Under the pieces are notes generated by a model that saw nothing but the letters and a program-made list of their open reading frames with translations, searched no databases and was not told the DNA's origin. DNA of 64,000 nt from positions 620,001-684,000 of the forward strand of contig NZ_CP017661.1 in the NCBI RefSeq assembly GCF_016805985.1, given 5' to 3'. The translations under genes were made by a program, and so were the position numbers. Source of the DNA: Microbacterium sp. JZ31. Lineage in GTDB: Bacteria > Actinomycetota > Actinomycetes > Actinomycetales > Microbacteriaceae. Positions 7,376 to 15,816 of the stretch are shown here, piece by piece; the first letter of the stretch is position 1; each line of letters starts with the position of its first letter.

Positions 7376-8857
7376 ATGTCCGACGCCGCACCCCTGCTGC
7401 GCGTCACCGACCTCGTCAAGGCGTTCCCCAGCCTGATCGCGCTCGACAGCGTGAGCCTCGAGGTCGACCCCGGCGAGATCGTCGCGGTGCTGGGCCACAA
7501 CGGCTCCGGCAAGTCGACGCTCGTGAAGGTGCTGGCCGGCGCCTACACGTCAGACGGCGGCACGGTCGAGCTCGCCGAGGGCACCGACCTGCACTTCATC
7601 CACCAGGACCTCGCCCTCGTGGGGGAGCTGTCGGCCGTGGAGAACCTCGCGCTGGTCAAACGCACCGGAGCCGCAGCGGCCGCGCCCGTGCACCGGGCGG
7701 CCGAGCGTGAGCGGACGCGCGAACTGATCGCGCGCTTCGGCCCGGTGTTCGACATCGACGCGCCCGTGCGTGCGCTGACGCCCGCCCAGCGCGCCGTCGT
7801 GGCGATCAGCCGCGCCCTGGACGGCTGGGCGCATCCGGCGAACGTGATCGTGCTCGACGAGTCGACGGAGTCGCTGCACCGCAGCGAGGTCGAGGTGCTG
7901 TTCGACGCCGTGCGCCGCCTCGCGGCAGACGGCGCGGGCGTGATCTTCGTCTCGCACCGGCTCGACGAGGTGCTGAGCCTCGCGCACCGGATCGTCGTGC
8001 TGCGCGATGGGCGGAAGGTCGCCGACGAGCCGGTCGCGGGCGTCGACCACGCGCGGCTCGTCGAGCTGATCACGGGATCCGCGGCAGAGACGGTCGCCGG
8101 ATCCCACACCGGCACCCGCCGCGACGACGCGGCCCCGGTGCTGTCGGTGCGGGGCCTGCGCGGCGGCACGGTCGAGCACTTCGACGTGCGCCTCCAGCCG
8201 GGAGAGGTCGTCGGCGTCGCGGGCGTGCTCGGCTCCGGCCGTGAGGCCGTGCCCTCGCTGCTGTACGGCGCGGCCGAGGCGACGGCCGACGAATTCGCCG
8301 TCGCCGGCGCGGAGCATCCGCGGCGCAGCCCGGCGTCGAGCCTGCGACGCGGCGTCGCCTTCGTCCCCGGAGACCGGGCGCGCCTCGGCGCCGTGCGGGA
8401 CATGAACGCGCGCGAGAACGTGACGCTGCCGCAGCTGCGCACGCTCACGGGACCGGCGGGCGCGATCTCCTCCCGTGCCGAGAAGGCGGAGGTGAGCGCG
8501 CTCATGACCGAGTACGGCGTGCGGCCCGCGCTGCCGGAGCAGCGGTTCTCGCTCTTCAGCGGCGGCAACCAGCAGAAGGTCGTGATGGCCCGCGCCCTGC
8601 GCGACGATCCGGCCGTCCTGCTGCTCGACGAGCCCACCCAGGGCGTCGACATCGGGGCGAAGGCCGCCATCTACGAGGCGATCGAGCGTGCCGCCGCCGC
8701 CGGCACCGCCGTGCTCGTGAGCTCGTCCGACGCCAAGGAGCTGCTGCGCCTGTGCGATCGCGTGATCGTGATGCGCGACGGCCGCGGCGTCGCCGAGCTG
8801 AGCGGTGCCGACCTCACCGAGCACCGCCTGGTCAGCGAGGGCTACGGCCTCGCCTGA
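7376..8857 (+). CDS. Sugar ABC transporter ATP-binding protein (two nucleotide-binding domains)
   Basis: A 493-residue CUT2-type ATPase with two fused domains. Domain one has Walker A GHNGSGKST. Its signature region reads LTPAQRAVVAISRAL instead of LSxGxxQ, and its Walker B reads VIVLDESTESL instead of DEPT, so it is divergent. Domain two has the degenerate P-loop usual for the family (GVLGSGREAVPSLLYG) but a good signature (LFSGGNQQKVVMARAL) and Walker B (LLLDEPTQGVDIGAK). The ATG at 7376 follows AAGGAGAA. The permease follows 47 bp later. It would hydrolyse ATP on the cytoplasmic face to drive import of the ligand bound by the upstream lipoprotein. Confidence 0.9.
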   Translation: MSDAAPLLRVTDLVKAFPSLIALDSVSLEVDPGEIVAVLGHNGSGKSTLVKVLAGAYTSDGGTVELAEGTDLHFIHQDLALVGELSAVENLALVKRTGAAAAAPVHRAAERERTRELIARFGPVFDIDAPVRALTPAQRAVVAISRALDGWAHPANVIVLDESTESLHRSEVEVLFDAVRRLAADGAGVIFVSHRLDEVLSLAHRIVVLRDGRKVADEPVAGVDHARLVELITGSAAETVAGSHTGTRRDDAAPVLSVRGLRGGTVEHFDVRLQPGEVVGVAGVLGSGREAVPSLLYGAAEATADEFAVAGAEHPRRSPASSLRRGVAFVPGDRARLGAVRDMNARENVTLPQLRTLTGPAGAISSRAEKAEVSALMTEYGVRPALPEQRFSLFSGGNQQKVVMARALRDDPAVLLLDEPTQGVDIGAKAAIYEAIERAAAAGTAVLVSSSDAKELLRLCDRVIVMRDGRGVAELSGADLTEHRLVSEGYGLA

Positions 8858-8904
8858 CCTCTCCCCACCCCGTACCCCGAGACATCCCCGGCCGAGGAGG
8901 CCCC

Positions 8905-9915
8905 GTGAGCACACGTCGCAGCGACATCCTGCGCGCCCTTTCCTTCCGCAACATCAGCGCGGTCTACATCTTCATCGTGATCTTCGCGGTCTTCGCGATC
9001 TGGATCCCCGACAAGTTCCTGCAACCCGGCGTGTGGCGCTCGCTGCTGGATGCCGAGGCGCTCACGGGCCTCGCCGCCATCGCCGCGCTGATCCCGCTCG
9101 TCGCCGGATCGCTGAACCTCGCGGTCGGTGCGCAGGTCGGCTTCTCCGCGATCCTGTCGGCCTGGTTCCTGTCGAAGGCGGGCCTGCCGATCGCGCTCCA
9201 GCTGCCCGTGGTGATCCTGTCCGGCGCGCTGATCGGGCTCGTCACGGCGCTCGTGATCACGAGGCTCAAGGTCGAGCCGATCATCGCGACGCTAGGCATG
9301 AGCTCGATCCTGCTCGCGGGCATGGCGTGGGTCTCGGGCAGCCAGCAGATCCTCGATCTCGGACCGGACTACCGGATGATCGCCACGACCCAGTGGGGCG
9401 GCGTGACGGTGCCGGTGTACATCCTGTTCTTCGTCGCCGTCATCACCTGGTACATCCTCGAGCGCACGCCGGTCGGGCGCCGGATGTACGCGGCGGGCTA
9501 CAACCCGGAGGCCGCGCGCCTGGCCGGTGTCGGCGTGGAGGGTTTGCGCATCTGGAGCCTCACGGCCGGCGGCGCGATCGCGGCGCTCGCGGGCGCCCTG
9601 CTGACAAGCCGCATCAACGCGGGCGACCCGACGGTCGGTCCCAGCTTCCTGCTGCCGGCGCTGACCGCGGTGTTCCTCGGATCCACGCAGTTCAAGGGCG
9701 GCCGATTCAACGTGTGGGGCACGATCGTCGCGATGTACGTGCTCGCCGTCGGCATCAAGGGGCTGCAGCTGGCGGGATCGCCGCGCTGGGTCAACGACCT
9801 GTTCTACGGCCTGGCCCTCCTGCTCGCCGTCGCCCTGTCGCAGTGGGAGAGCACGTCGCGCCGCGGCTCGGCGGTCGGGCGCGTGCTGAAGGGGATCGGG
9901 CGCCGCCGCTCCTAG
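8905..9915 (+). CDS. Sugar ABC transporter permease (CUT2/RbsC type)
   Basis: A 336-residue integral membrane protein with about nine to ten hydrophobic segments. It carries the RbsC-type features AGSLNLAVGAQVGF in the N-terminal half, LERTPVGRRMYAAGYNPEAA in the central loop, and AVFLGSTQFKGGRFNVWGT near the end. GTG at 8905 is preceded by GAGGAGG. It is the only permease in this cluster, so the transporter would be a homodimer, as is common in this class. The operon ends here; a PadR gene converges 41 bp downstream with only a weak GC hairpin between them. Confidence 0.9.
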   Translation: MSTRRSDILRALSFRNISAVYIFIVIFAVFAIWIPDKFLQPGVWRSLLDAEALTGLAAIAALIPLVAGSLNLAVGAQVGFSAILSAWFLSKAGLPIALQLPVVILSGALIGLVTALVITRLKVEPIIATLGMSSILLAGMAWVSGSQQILDLGPDYRMIATTQWGGVTVPVYILFFVAVITWYILERTPVGRRMYAAGYNPEAARLAGVGVEGLRIWSLTAGGAIAALAGALLTSRINAGDPTVGPSFLLPALTAVFLGSTQFKGGRFNVWGTIVAMYVLAVGIKGLQLAGSPRWVNDLFYGLALLLAVALSQWESTSRRGSAVGRVLKGIGRRRS

Positions 9916-9956
9916 GGCGGCCGACGATCGGGCGCTGCCCGGTCCGGCATGGCCTG

Positions 9957-10496
9957 TCAGGTCCCGCCTGAGCGCTCGCGCTCCAGCAGGGCGCCGAACC
10001 ACTCCCGCGCAGCGCGCAGGCCCGTGAGCCCGTAGTCGAGCGTGGCGTGCTGGTACGGCGCGAGCTCGCGATGCCCCTCCGCGACCGGCATCCCGTTCAG
10101 CTGCGCCTCGACCGCCGTCAGGACGGCGAGCTCGCCGTCGATCCGATCGAGGATGCGCTCGATCACGGGCGCGCGCTCCTCGGGCGCCAGCAGGCCGAGG
10201 AAGAACAGGCGCGACAGCGCCGCCGTCTCTAGATCCGGTCCGTCGGGTGCCGAGCGCATCCAGTCGTGGAAGGCGCGCCGGCCCGCGTCGGTGAGGCGGT
10301 AGGTCTTCTTGCCGCGGGCGCCGGGCTGGACGTCCGTCGCCTCGATGCGGCCCTCGGTGTGCAGGATGTCGAGCGCGCGCTTGATGCTGCCGGTGCTCGC
10401 GCTGTAGAAGAGCGAGACGCTCGACTCGAACGCCTTCACGAGCTCGTACAGGCTCATCGGCGCGATCATCAGGAAGCCCAGGATCACGTGTGCCAT
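9957..10496 (-). CDS. PadR-family transcriptional regulator
   Basis: A 179-residue regulator. Residues 1-85 form the PadR winged helix (VILGFLMIAPMSLYELVKAF at the start, GSIKRALDILHTEGRIEATD in the recognition region, then GARGKKTYRLTDAGRRAF in the wing). The C-terminal half is the helical dimerisation part of the longer (AphA-like) PadR proteins. The ATG at 10496 sits 6 nt after a TAGGAT box, pointing to a leaderless transcript. It is divergent from the serine hydrolase at 10594, and the shared 97-bp gap contains palindromes, so repression of itself and the hydrolase is the likely role. Confidence 0.88.
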   Translation of the reverse strand: MAHVILGFLMIAPMSLYELVKAFESSVSLFYSASTGSIKRALDILHTEGRIEATDVQPGARGKKTYRLTDAGRRAFHDWMRSAPDGPDLETAALSRLFFLGLLAPEERAPVIERILDRIDGELAVLTAVEAQLNGMPVAEGHRELAPYQHATLDYGLTGLRAAREWFGALLERERSGGT

Positions 10497-10502
10497 CCCC
10501 GA

Positions 10503-10508
10503 ATCCTA
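10503..10508 (-). promoter_or_regulatory. TAGGAT -10 box, leaderless padR
   Basis: TAGGAT on the minus strand ends 6 nt before the ATG. There is no ribosome site, as expected for a leaderless message. Confidence 0.6.
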
Positions 10509-10527
10509 GCCGTTGCTTCTCATGGAT

Positions 10528-10570
10528 ATATCTGTTAGATATGTCTCGTAGATATGTCGCTCGACATGTC
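10528..10570. promoter_or_regulatory. Palindromic operator cluster between padR and serine hydrolase
   Basis: A perfect palindrome ATATCT-GTT-AGATAT (10528-10542) is followed by a second AGATATGTC copy and an 8-bp palindrome GACATGTC (10563-10570). ATGTC recurs three times at 12-13 nt spacing. The region is AT-rich against its surroundings. ATAT-type palindromes are typical PadR sites. Confidence 0.6.
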
Positions 10571-10593
10571 ACGGGACCACGACAGGAGAGACC

Positions 10594-11673
10594 ATGACGG
10601 ATCGATCGCGCGCCGAGGCCGCGCTGCGGAGCAGCCTCGAGCGGATGGCGGGCCGGAGAGCGGGCATGCCCGCGCCGCTCGTGCGCGTGTCCGCCCCCGA
10701 TTGGGAGTTCGGCTTCGGCGACGTCGACAAGCCGTTCCATGCCGCGAGCTCGGGGAAGCTGTTCACCGCGACGCTGATCGGGATGCTCGCGGAGCAGGGC
10801 CTACTCGCCCTCGACTCGCCGATCGGACGCCTCCTGCCCCACGCGGACGTCGCAGGACTGCCGGCGGCCGCCGGCGTCGACGTCGGTCGCGCGGTGACCG
10901 TCCAGCAGCTGCTCGCGCACACCAGCGGCATCCCCGACTTCTTCGACCCGCCCCGCGGTCGCGCAACCGAGGCGTCGGTGCGCACGCTCTCCCGCCACCG
11001 CGATCGGCTCTGGACGCCGGCGGACCTTCTCGACCAGGCCCGGTCGCTGCCGGCCGTGGGCAGGCCGGGCGAGCGGTTCCACTACTCCGACACGGGCTAC
11101 GTCCTGCTCGGCCGGATCGCTGAGGAGGCCGGCGGCGAGTCGTTCGCCGCGCAGCTGCGCACGCGCCTGTTCGAGCCGACCGGGATGGAGCGCGCCTCCA
11201 CGCCGTACGACTCCACCCTCATCCCCGACGACCTCTCCACGATCGACGTCGCCCCGTTCTGGATCGAGGGGGAGGAGTTCAGCCGCGCGCGGTGCGTGAG
11301 CCTCGACTGGGCGGGCGGCAACGTCGTCGCCACGGCGGACGACTTCATCCGGTTCCAGAGGGCGCTGTTCGGCGGCCGGCTGATCGATGCGGGGCTGCTC
11401 GAGCACCTGATCCGGCCGCGCCGGCGCTTCCGGCGGGGCATCCACTACGGCGCGGGCATCATGACCCTGCGCTTCGACGAGTTCATCCCGCTCGTGATGC
11501 GCGGCCTTTCCCAGCCGGTCGGGCACCTCGGCGTGTGGGCGTCGCACGTGTTCTCGCACCGCGAGCACGAAGCGCACGTCGTGCTGAACTTCCACTCCAC
11601 GTCCATGCGCGAGATGAACGAGAGCTTCCGCACGCATGCACGGGTCGCGCGGATCCTGGCAGGGAAGGGCTGA
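10594..11673 (+). CDS. Serine hydrolase of the beta-lactamase / class C family
   Basis: A 359-residue serine hydrolase. The SxxK motif is Ser52-Ser-Gly-Lys55, the second motif is Tyr164-Ser-Asp166 (Asp replaces the usual Asn), and a GHLG near the C-terminus may serve as the third motif. No signal peptide is seen, so it is probably cytoplasmic and more likely an esterase or peptidase than an antibiotic-degrading beta-lactamase. ATG at 10594 has AGGAGAG upstream. It is divergent from a PadR regulator whose candidate operators lie within 70 bp of the start, so expression is probably inducible by an unknown ligand. Confidence 0.85.
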   Translation: MTDRSRAEAALRSSLERMAGRRAGMPAPLVRVSAPDWEFGFGDVDKPFHAASSGKLFTATLIGMLAEQGLLALDSPIGRLLPHADVAGLPAAAGVDVGRAVTVQQLLAHTSGIPDFFDPPRGRATEASVRTLSRHRDRLWTPADLLDQARSLPAVGRPGERFHYSDTGYVLLGRIAEEAGGESFAAQLRTRLFEPTGMERASTPYDSTLIPDDLSTIDVAPFWIEGEEFSRARCVSLDWAGGNVVATADDFIRFQRALFGGRLIDAGLLEHLIRPRRRFRRGIHYGAGIMTLRFDEFIPLVMRGLSQPVGHLGVWASHVFSHREHEAHVVLNFHSTSMREMNESFRTHARVARILAGKG

Positions 11674-11712
11674 TCAGTCGCGCGGGCGGCAGACAGGGCC
11701 GTCGCCTTCGCG

Positions 11713-13425
11713 TCAGTTCCCGGCGAGCCACACGGCCGTGTCGCGCGGCAGCGCGAGCGATCCGGATCCGTCCTCCTGTATCGGGGCGCTCGAGACGAGC
11801 AGGCGTGCTCCTTCGGGAAGTGGGACCGGCTCGGCGCCCGCATTCGCGATCACCGTGACCGCGCCGCTGCGGAAGGCGAGCGCGGAGGCGGGGAAGCCCT
11901 CGACCCACGTGAAGTCCTCCGCCGCGCCGAGCGACAGCTCGCGGCGCAGGCGCAGCAGCGTGCGGTAGAGGTTCAGCGTCGACGCGGGGTCGTGCTGCTG
12001 GCGGTCGCGCGCGAACTCCGCCCACTCGGCCGGCTGTGGCAGCCACGAGGCGCCGCTGGTGTTGAACCCGTAGGCGGGGGCGTCCGCCTCCCACGGGATG
12101 GGCACGCGGCAGCCGTCGCGCCCGTAGCGCTCGCCCTGCGTGCGGAACCAGGTGGGGTCCTGCCGCGCGTCGTCCGGCAGGTCGATGACCTCGGGCAGGC
12201 CGAGCTCCTCGCCCTGGTAGAGGTACGCCGATCCGGGCAGCGCCAGCATGAGGGTCGTCGCAGCGCGGGCGCGGCGCAGACCGACGACCGGATCGGGCTT
12301 GCCGGCGGACAGCGGGCCGATGCCGTGGCCCTGCGGTGCGTCGGCGCCGAGCGCCAGGCGGGAGGCGTGGCGGATCACGTCATGGTTCGACAGCACCCAG
12401 GTCGTCGGGGCGCCGACGCCGCCGAACGCGCGGAGCGACTCGTCGATGATCCCGCGCAGCTGCGCGGCGTCCCACTCGGCCATGAGGTACGGGAAGTTGA
12501 ACGCCTGGTGCATCTCGTCGGGCCGCACCCACAGCGCGGTCTCCGCGGCGGTCGGCAGCCACGCCTCGGCGCACAGGGCCCGATCGCCGTCGTACTCCTC
12601 GAGCAGGCGGCGCCAGTCGCGGTAGACATCGTGCACGCCCTCCTGGCCCCAGTACGGCACCGGCTCCTGGCCGCCCATCGAGTCGGCGTCCTCGGCGGGC
12701 ACGTAGTCGGGGAGCTCGTCGTGCTTGACGAGGCCGTGCGCCACGTCCACGCGGAAGCCGTCGACGCCGCGGTCGAGCCAGAAGCGCAGGATGCGGCGGA
12801 ACTCGTCGCGCACCTCCTCGCTCGCCCAGTCGAAGTCGGGCTGGCTGGAGTCGAACAGGTGCAGGTACCACTGGCCCGGGGTGCCGTCCGCCTCGGTCAC
12901 GCGCGTCCAGGCGTTGCCGCCGAACACGGACTGCCAGTTGTTCGGCGGCAGCTCGCCGTGCGCGCCGCGGCCGTCCCGGAACATGTAACGCGCACGCTCC
13001 GCGCTGCCGGGCGCGGCGGCGAGGGCGGCCTGGAACCACGGGTGCTGGTCCGAGGAGTGGTTCGGGACGAGGTCGACGATGACACGAATGCCCCGTTCGT
13101 GCGCGCCGGCGAGCATCTCGTCGAAGTCGGCGAGCGTGCCGAACAGCGGGTCGACGTCGCAGTAGTCGGCGACGTCGTAGCCTGCGTCCTTCTGCGGAGA
13201 GGTCATGAACGGCGAGAGCCAGATGGCGTCGATGCCGAGGTCGTGGAGCGCGTCGAGTCGCGAGGTGATGCCCGTCAGATCGCCGATGCCGTCCCCGTTC
13301 GCGTCGGCGAACGAGCGCGGGTAGATCTGGTAGATCGCGGCGGTGCGGTACCAGGCCGAGCCTTCGGCCTCGGCCTCTCGGTCTGACTCCGTCAGTGTCG
13401 AGTGCAGGGTGAGTGCGGAAGTCAT
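11713..13425 (-). CDS. GH13 alpha-glucosidase (oligo-1,6-/alpha-1,4-glucosidase type)
   Basis: A 570-residue glycoside hydrolase cleaving terminal alpha-glucosyl residues from maltose- or isomaltose-like sugars. Landmarks in order: AIYQIYPRSFAD at 30-41, GDLTGITSRLDAL at 48-60, VDLVPNHSSDQHPW at 117-130, nucleophile Asp227 in GFRVDVAH, acid/base Glu287 in LCAEAW, and transition-state His348-Asp349 in LSNHDV. These fit the GH13 alpha-glucosidase group. There is no signal peptide, so it acts on imported sugar. A GntR gene lies just upstream on the same strand, 21 bp away. A matching alpha-glucoside-type importer lies at 53.7-57.2 kb, not adjacent. Confidence 0.92.
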   Translation of the reverse strand: MTSALTLHSTLTESDREAEAEGSAWYRTAAIYQIYPRSFADANGDGIGDLTGITSRLDALHDLGIDAIWLSPFMTSPQKDAGYDVADYCDVDPLFGTLADFDEMLAGAHERGIRVIVDLVPNHSSDQHPWFQAALAAAPGSAERARYMFRDGRGAHGELPPNNWQSVFGGNAWTRVTEADGTPGQWYLHLFDSSQPDFDWASEEVRDEFRRILRFWLDRGVDGFRVDVAHGLVKHDELPDYVPAEDADSMGGQEPVPYWGQEGVHDVYRDWRRLLEEYDGDRALCAEAWLPTAAETALWVRPDEMHQAFNFPYLMAEWDAAQLRGIIDESLRAFGGVGAPTTWVLSNHDVIRHASRLALGADAPQGHGIGPLSAGKPDPVVGLRRARAATTLMLALPGSAYLYQGEELGLPEVIDLPDDARQDPTWFRTQGERYGRDGCRVPIPWEADAPAYGFNTSGASWLPQPAEWAEFARDRQQHDPASTLNLYRTLLRLRRELSLGAAEDFTWVEGFPASALAFRSGAVTVIANAGAEPVPLPEGARLLVSSAPIQEDGSGSLALPRDTAVWLAGN

Positions 13426-13446
13426 GAGACGAGATGCTAGGCGATG

Positions 13447-14070
13447 TCAGAGGCCGAACTGGGCGCGCACCAGGCGCTCGGCCGTGTCGTGGTCGCGCCG
13501 CCGGATCGCGTCGCGCAGCTGTGCGTAGTTCTCGCGCAGCTCGTCGTCGGTCGCGACAGGGCCGACATGCCGCAGATTGCGCTCCAGGGCCACGTCGAGA
13601 TCCTGCAGCTGACGGCTGTAGACGGTCTCGGGCACGATCGAGTCGATGAAGCGCGAGAAGGCGATGCGCGCGGTGATCGACGCCTCCGCGTCGCCCAGGG
13701 CGGCCTCCATCGCATCGAGCAGCTCGAGCGCGCGTCGCTCCTGTGCGACGGTGAGGTGGGGCAGCGCGACGCGCAGGTCGATGCCGCACTTGTATCCGGC
13801 GTACGCGAGGGAGGATCGCACGATCTCGTCCGTGACGACCGTGACCCGTGTGTACCGGCTCGGCATCATCTCGACGAGGCCGATGCGCTCGAGCCGCTGC
13901 AGGGCCTCGCGGATGGGCATGCGCGAGACGTTGAGCTGCTCGGCGAGGTCCGCGTCGCGGATGCGCTCACCCTGCTCGAGAGTGCCGTCGATGATCGCCT
14001 GGGCGAGGTAGCGGAAGACCCTGTCCGCCAGCAGCCGCTTGCCCTTGTCGATCGGGGTCAACTCGCTCAT
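13447..14070 (-). CDS. GntR-family (FadR-type) transcriptional regulator
   Basis: A 207-residue regulator with an N-terminal winged helix (VFRYLAQAIIDGTLEQGERI, then DLAEQLNVSRMPIREALQRL) and an all-helical C-terminal FCD-like ligand domain. ATG at 14070 was chosen for its GGAAG ribosome site; a longer in-frame start has none. It is followed 21 bp later by the GH13 gene on the same strand and probably cotranscribed, so control of alpha-glucoside use is plausible, although FCD regulators more often sense organic acids. A TAGGAT box at 14158-14163 could drive it with a leader of about 80 nt. The 180-bp gap upstream holds nothing else that I can identify. Confidence 0.85.
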   Translation of the reverse strand: MSELTPIDKGKRLLADRVFRYLAQAIIDGTLEQGERIRDADLAEQLNVSRMPIREALQRLERIGLVEMMPSRYTRVTVVTDEIVRSSLAYAGYKCGIDLRVALPHLTVAQERRALELLDAMEAALGDAEASITARIAFSRFIDSIVPETVYSRQLQDLDVALERNLRHVGPVATDDELRENYAQLRDAIRRRDHDTAERLVRAQFGL

Positions 14071-14157
14071 GAATCTTCCGCTCGTGGATGTCGAGGCCGC
14101 GCGCGGAGGCGCCGTGCCGCGCACGCCGGTCACGCCCGCGGCGTTGAGAACTCGGTC

Positions 14158-14163
14158 ATCCTA
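14158..14163 (-). promoter_or_regulatory. Possible -10 box for gntR
   Basis: TAGGAT on the minus strand about 88 bp before the gntR start. The -35 region is not recognisable. Confidence 0.35.
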
Positions 14164-14252
14164 CGCGAGTGCGCCGAACGGACGACGGGACGCCGACGGC
14201 GGGGTCCGGGCGTCGATGCGGGCGGGCGCAGGGGCGCGCTTGACGAGCGATA

Positions 14253-14741
14253 TCAGCGGTAGTTGATGAACTGCAGGTCGACGTCGAGGTCGGCGGCCTT
14301 CAGCACGCGGATGACCTCCTGCAGGTCGTCGCGGCTCTTGCTCGAGACGCGCAGTTCGTCGCCCTGGATCTGCGACTTCACGCCCTTCGGTCCCTCGTCG
14401 CGGATGATCTTTCCGATCTTCTTCGCGTTCTCCTGCGAGATGCCGTCCTTGAGGCTGGAGACGAGCTTGAACTCCTTGCCGCTGGCGGTGGGCTCGCCCG
14501 AGTCGAGGCTCTTCAGCGAGATGCCGCGCTTGATGAGCTTCGACTGGAACACGTCGAGAACGGCGTTCGCGCGCTCCTCGCTGTTGGCGGTGATCAGGAT
14601 CTGCTCCCCGCTCCACGCGATCGAGGCGCCCGTGCCCTTGAAGTCGTAGCGCTGCTCGATCTCCTTGCGGGCCTGGTTGAGCGCGTTGTCCGCCTCCTGC
14701 TTGTCCACCTTGCTGACGATGTCGAAAGAGCTGTCGGCCAT
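14253..14741 (-). CDS. yajQ: YajQ-family nucleotide-binding protein
   Basis: A 162-residue protein of the YajQ (UPF0234/DUF520) family, whose members bind nucleotides; some bind cyclic di-GMP and influence transcription. It begins with the diagnostic [19 protein letters not shown] and continues [17 protein letters not shown], closely matching the family over its full normal length. The end VDLQFINYR is also typical. The ATG at 14741 is 6 nt downstream of TAGGCT, so the transcript is probably leaderless. It is monocistronic, divergent from the FBP zinc-finger gene at 14853. Whether it binds cyclic di-GMP here cannot be told from the sequence. Confidence 0.93.
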   Translation of the reverse strand: MADSSFDIVSKVDKQEADNALNQARKEIEQRYDFKGTGASIAWSGEQILITANSEERANAVLDVFQSKLIKRGISLKSLDSGEPTASGKEFKLVSSLKDGISQENAKKIGKIIRDEGPKGVKSQIQGDELRVSSKSRDDLQEVIRVLKAADLDVDLQFINYR

Positions 14742-14747
14742 GGGGTC

Positions 14748-14753
14748 AGCCTA
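14748..14753 (-). promoter_or_regulatory. TAGGCT -10 box, leaderless yajQ
   Basis: TAGGCT on the minus strand ends 6 nt before the yajQ ATG. Confidence 0.6.
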
Positions 14754-14852
14754 GTGCGGCAGTGTCGTCGCGCCGAGGCCGGGTGTCCGCTCCGGTTCGT
14801 AGAATCTTCGCGGGAGTCCGGCACCCCGCCGGGCCGACATCCGGGAGGTTGC

Positions 14853-15344
14853 ATGCGCGCGCTCACCGAGGCGGAGCTCCGCCAGTCGTTCGTCAACGCC
14901 GAGAAGACCGACGCATCGGTCATCGCCCTGCCCCACGACTTCCTGCTGACGGAGTGGGATCATCTCGACTTCCTCGCGTGGCGCGACCCGCGCTCCCGCG
15001 GCCGCGGCTACATCGTCGCGGAGGTGGGCGGCGAGGTCACCGGTGTCGTGCTGCGCGCGGCCGAAGGTGCCTCGCGCGCGCGCTCGGCCTTCTGCAACAT
15101 CTGCCGCACGATGCAGCCCGGAAACCAGGTCGCGCTGTTCACGGCGCGCAAGGCGGGCGACGCGGGCGAGCACGGCGACAGCGTCGGCACCTACATCTGC
15201 GCCGACCTGTCGTGCCACGAGAACGTCCGCCTCGCGATGCCACTGGCGCCGAACGAGTACCGCGGCAGCGTCGACATGAAGATCGACGGCACGACCCGTC
15301 GCACGCACGAGTTCGTCGAGCGCGTGCTCGCCAAGGCCGCCTGA
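14853..15344 (+). CDS. FBP-domain protein with FusB-like treble-clef zinc finger (paralogue 1)
   Basis: A 163-residue protein matching the FBP C-terminal domain, known from the FusB/FusC elongation-factor-G-binding proteins that release EF-G from fusidic-acid-stalled ribosomes. Four cysteines form the finger: C81 and C84 (CNIC), C116 and C121 (CADLSC). Other conserved parts are LRQSFVNAEK near the start, LDFLAWRDP at 38-46, ALFTARKAGDAG before the third cysteine, and GDSVGTYICADLSC. The N-terminal helical arm of FusB is largely absent. ATG at 14853 follows GGGAGG. A paralogue lies at 25634-26119. A role in translation or EF-G recycling is inferred, not shown. Confidence 0.8.
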   Translation: MRALTEAELRQSFVNAEKTDASVIALPHDFLLTEWDHLDFLAWRDPRSRGRGYIVAEVGGEVTGVVLRAAEGASRARSAFCNICRTMQPGNQVALFTARKAGDAGEHGDSVGTYICADLSCHENVRLAMPLAPNEYRGSVDMKIDGTTRRTHEFVERVLAKAA

Positions 15345-15472
15345 GCCGGCATCGTCCGCACTGCGGGTCCGCCGCGCCCGGTCGCACCGCGCGATTTCGA
15401 CGCACGGCCGAGTGCGGGTAACATTGGCTCCTGCGTCTCCGGTTGGCTGGAAAAGTCGGTCGGGTGCGCCTT

Positions 15473-15554
15473 GGCAAGTTGCCCGAGCGGCCAAAGGGAG
15501 CTGACTGTAAATCAGCCGCGTAATGCTTCGGGGGTTCGAATCCCTCACTTGCCA
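15473..15554 (+). tRNA. tRNA-Tyr (GTA)
   Basis: Acceptor GGCAAGT (15473-15479) pairs with ACTTGCC (15547-15553). The anticodon arm CTGACT-GTA-AATCAG gives anticodon GTA. A long variable arm marks a class II tRNA, and the T-arm GGGGGTTCGAATCCCTC is standard. CCA is not fully encoded. It stands alone, followed by a terminator. Confidence 0.95.
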
Positions 15555-15563
15555 CCGCCGAAC

Positions 15564-15595
15564 GAAGCCCCCGGTACTCCCGGGGGCTTCGTCAT
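15564..15595 (+). terminator. Terminator after tRNA-Tyr
   Basis: An 11-bp perfect stem (15564-15574 with 15580-15590), loop TACTC, followed by GTCATT. It lies 10 bp past the tRNA. Confidence 0.8.
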
Positions 15596-15618
15596 TCCTG
15601 CCTTCGACGAGGAGCGCG

Positions 15619-15816
15619 TCAACGTCGATCGCGCGACGATGCCCGGCCTCCGCGGATGTGCATCCACGACAGCGCGAGCGTCAACGGCGCGGACAGCCCG
15701 ATCAGGACCCCGAGCGCGATCGGCGCGCCGCCCACCGCGACGGTGAGCACCGCGATGGTCACTTCGGCGAGCACCAGGAGGGCTGTCCAGATCCATGCGG
15801 AGACGTCGTCGCGCAT
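15619..15816 (-). CDS. Small two-helix membrane protein
   Basis: A 65-residue product with two hydrophobic segments (ALLVLAEVTIAVLTVAVGG and IALGVLIGLSAPLTLALSW) and a basic C-terminus. The other frames over this stretch give arginine-rich nonsense, while this one gives a sensible membrane protein, which is the main support. The ribosome site before the ATG at 15816 is weak (ACAGGATG). No family recognised. The promoter may be shared with the divergent gene at 15925. Confidence 0.5.
   Translation of the reverse strand: MRDDVSAWIWTALLVLAEVTIAVLTVAVGGAPIALGVLIGLSAPLTLALSWMHIRGGRASSRDRR

Noticed and set aside
13423..13441. Leaderless start for the GH13 gene
   Set aside because: TAGCAT lies 8 nt from the ATG, outside the 6-7 nt spacing of the other genes, and the gene probably reads from the gntR promoter.
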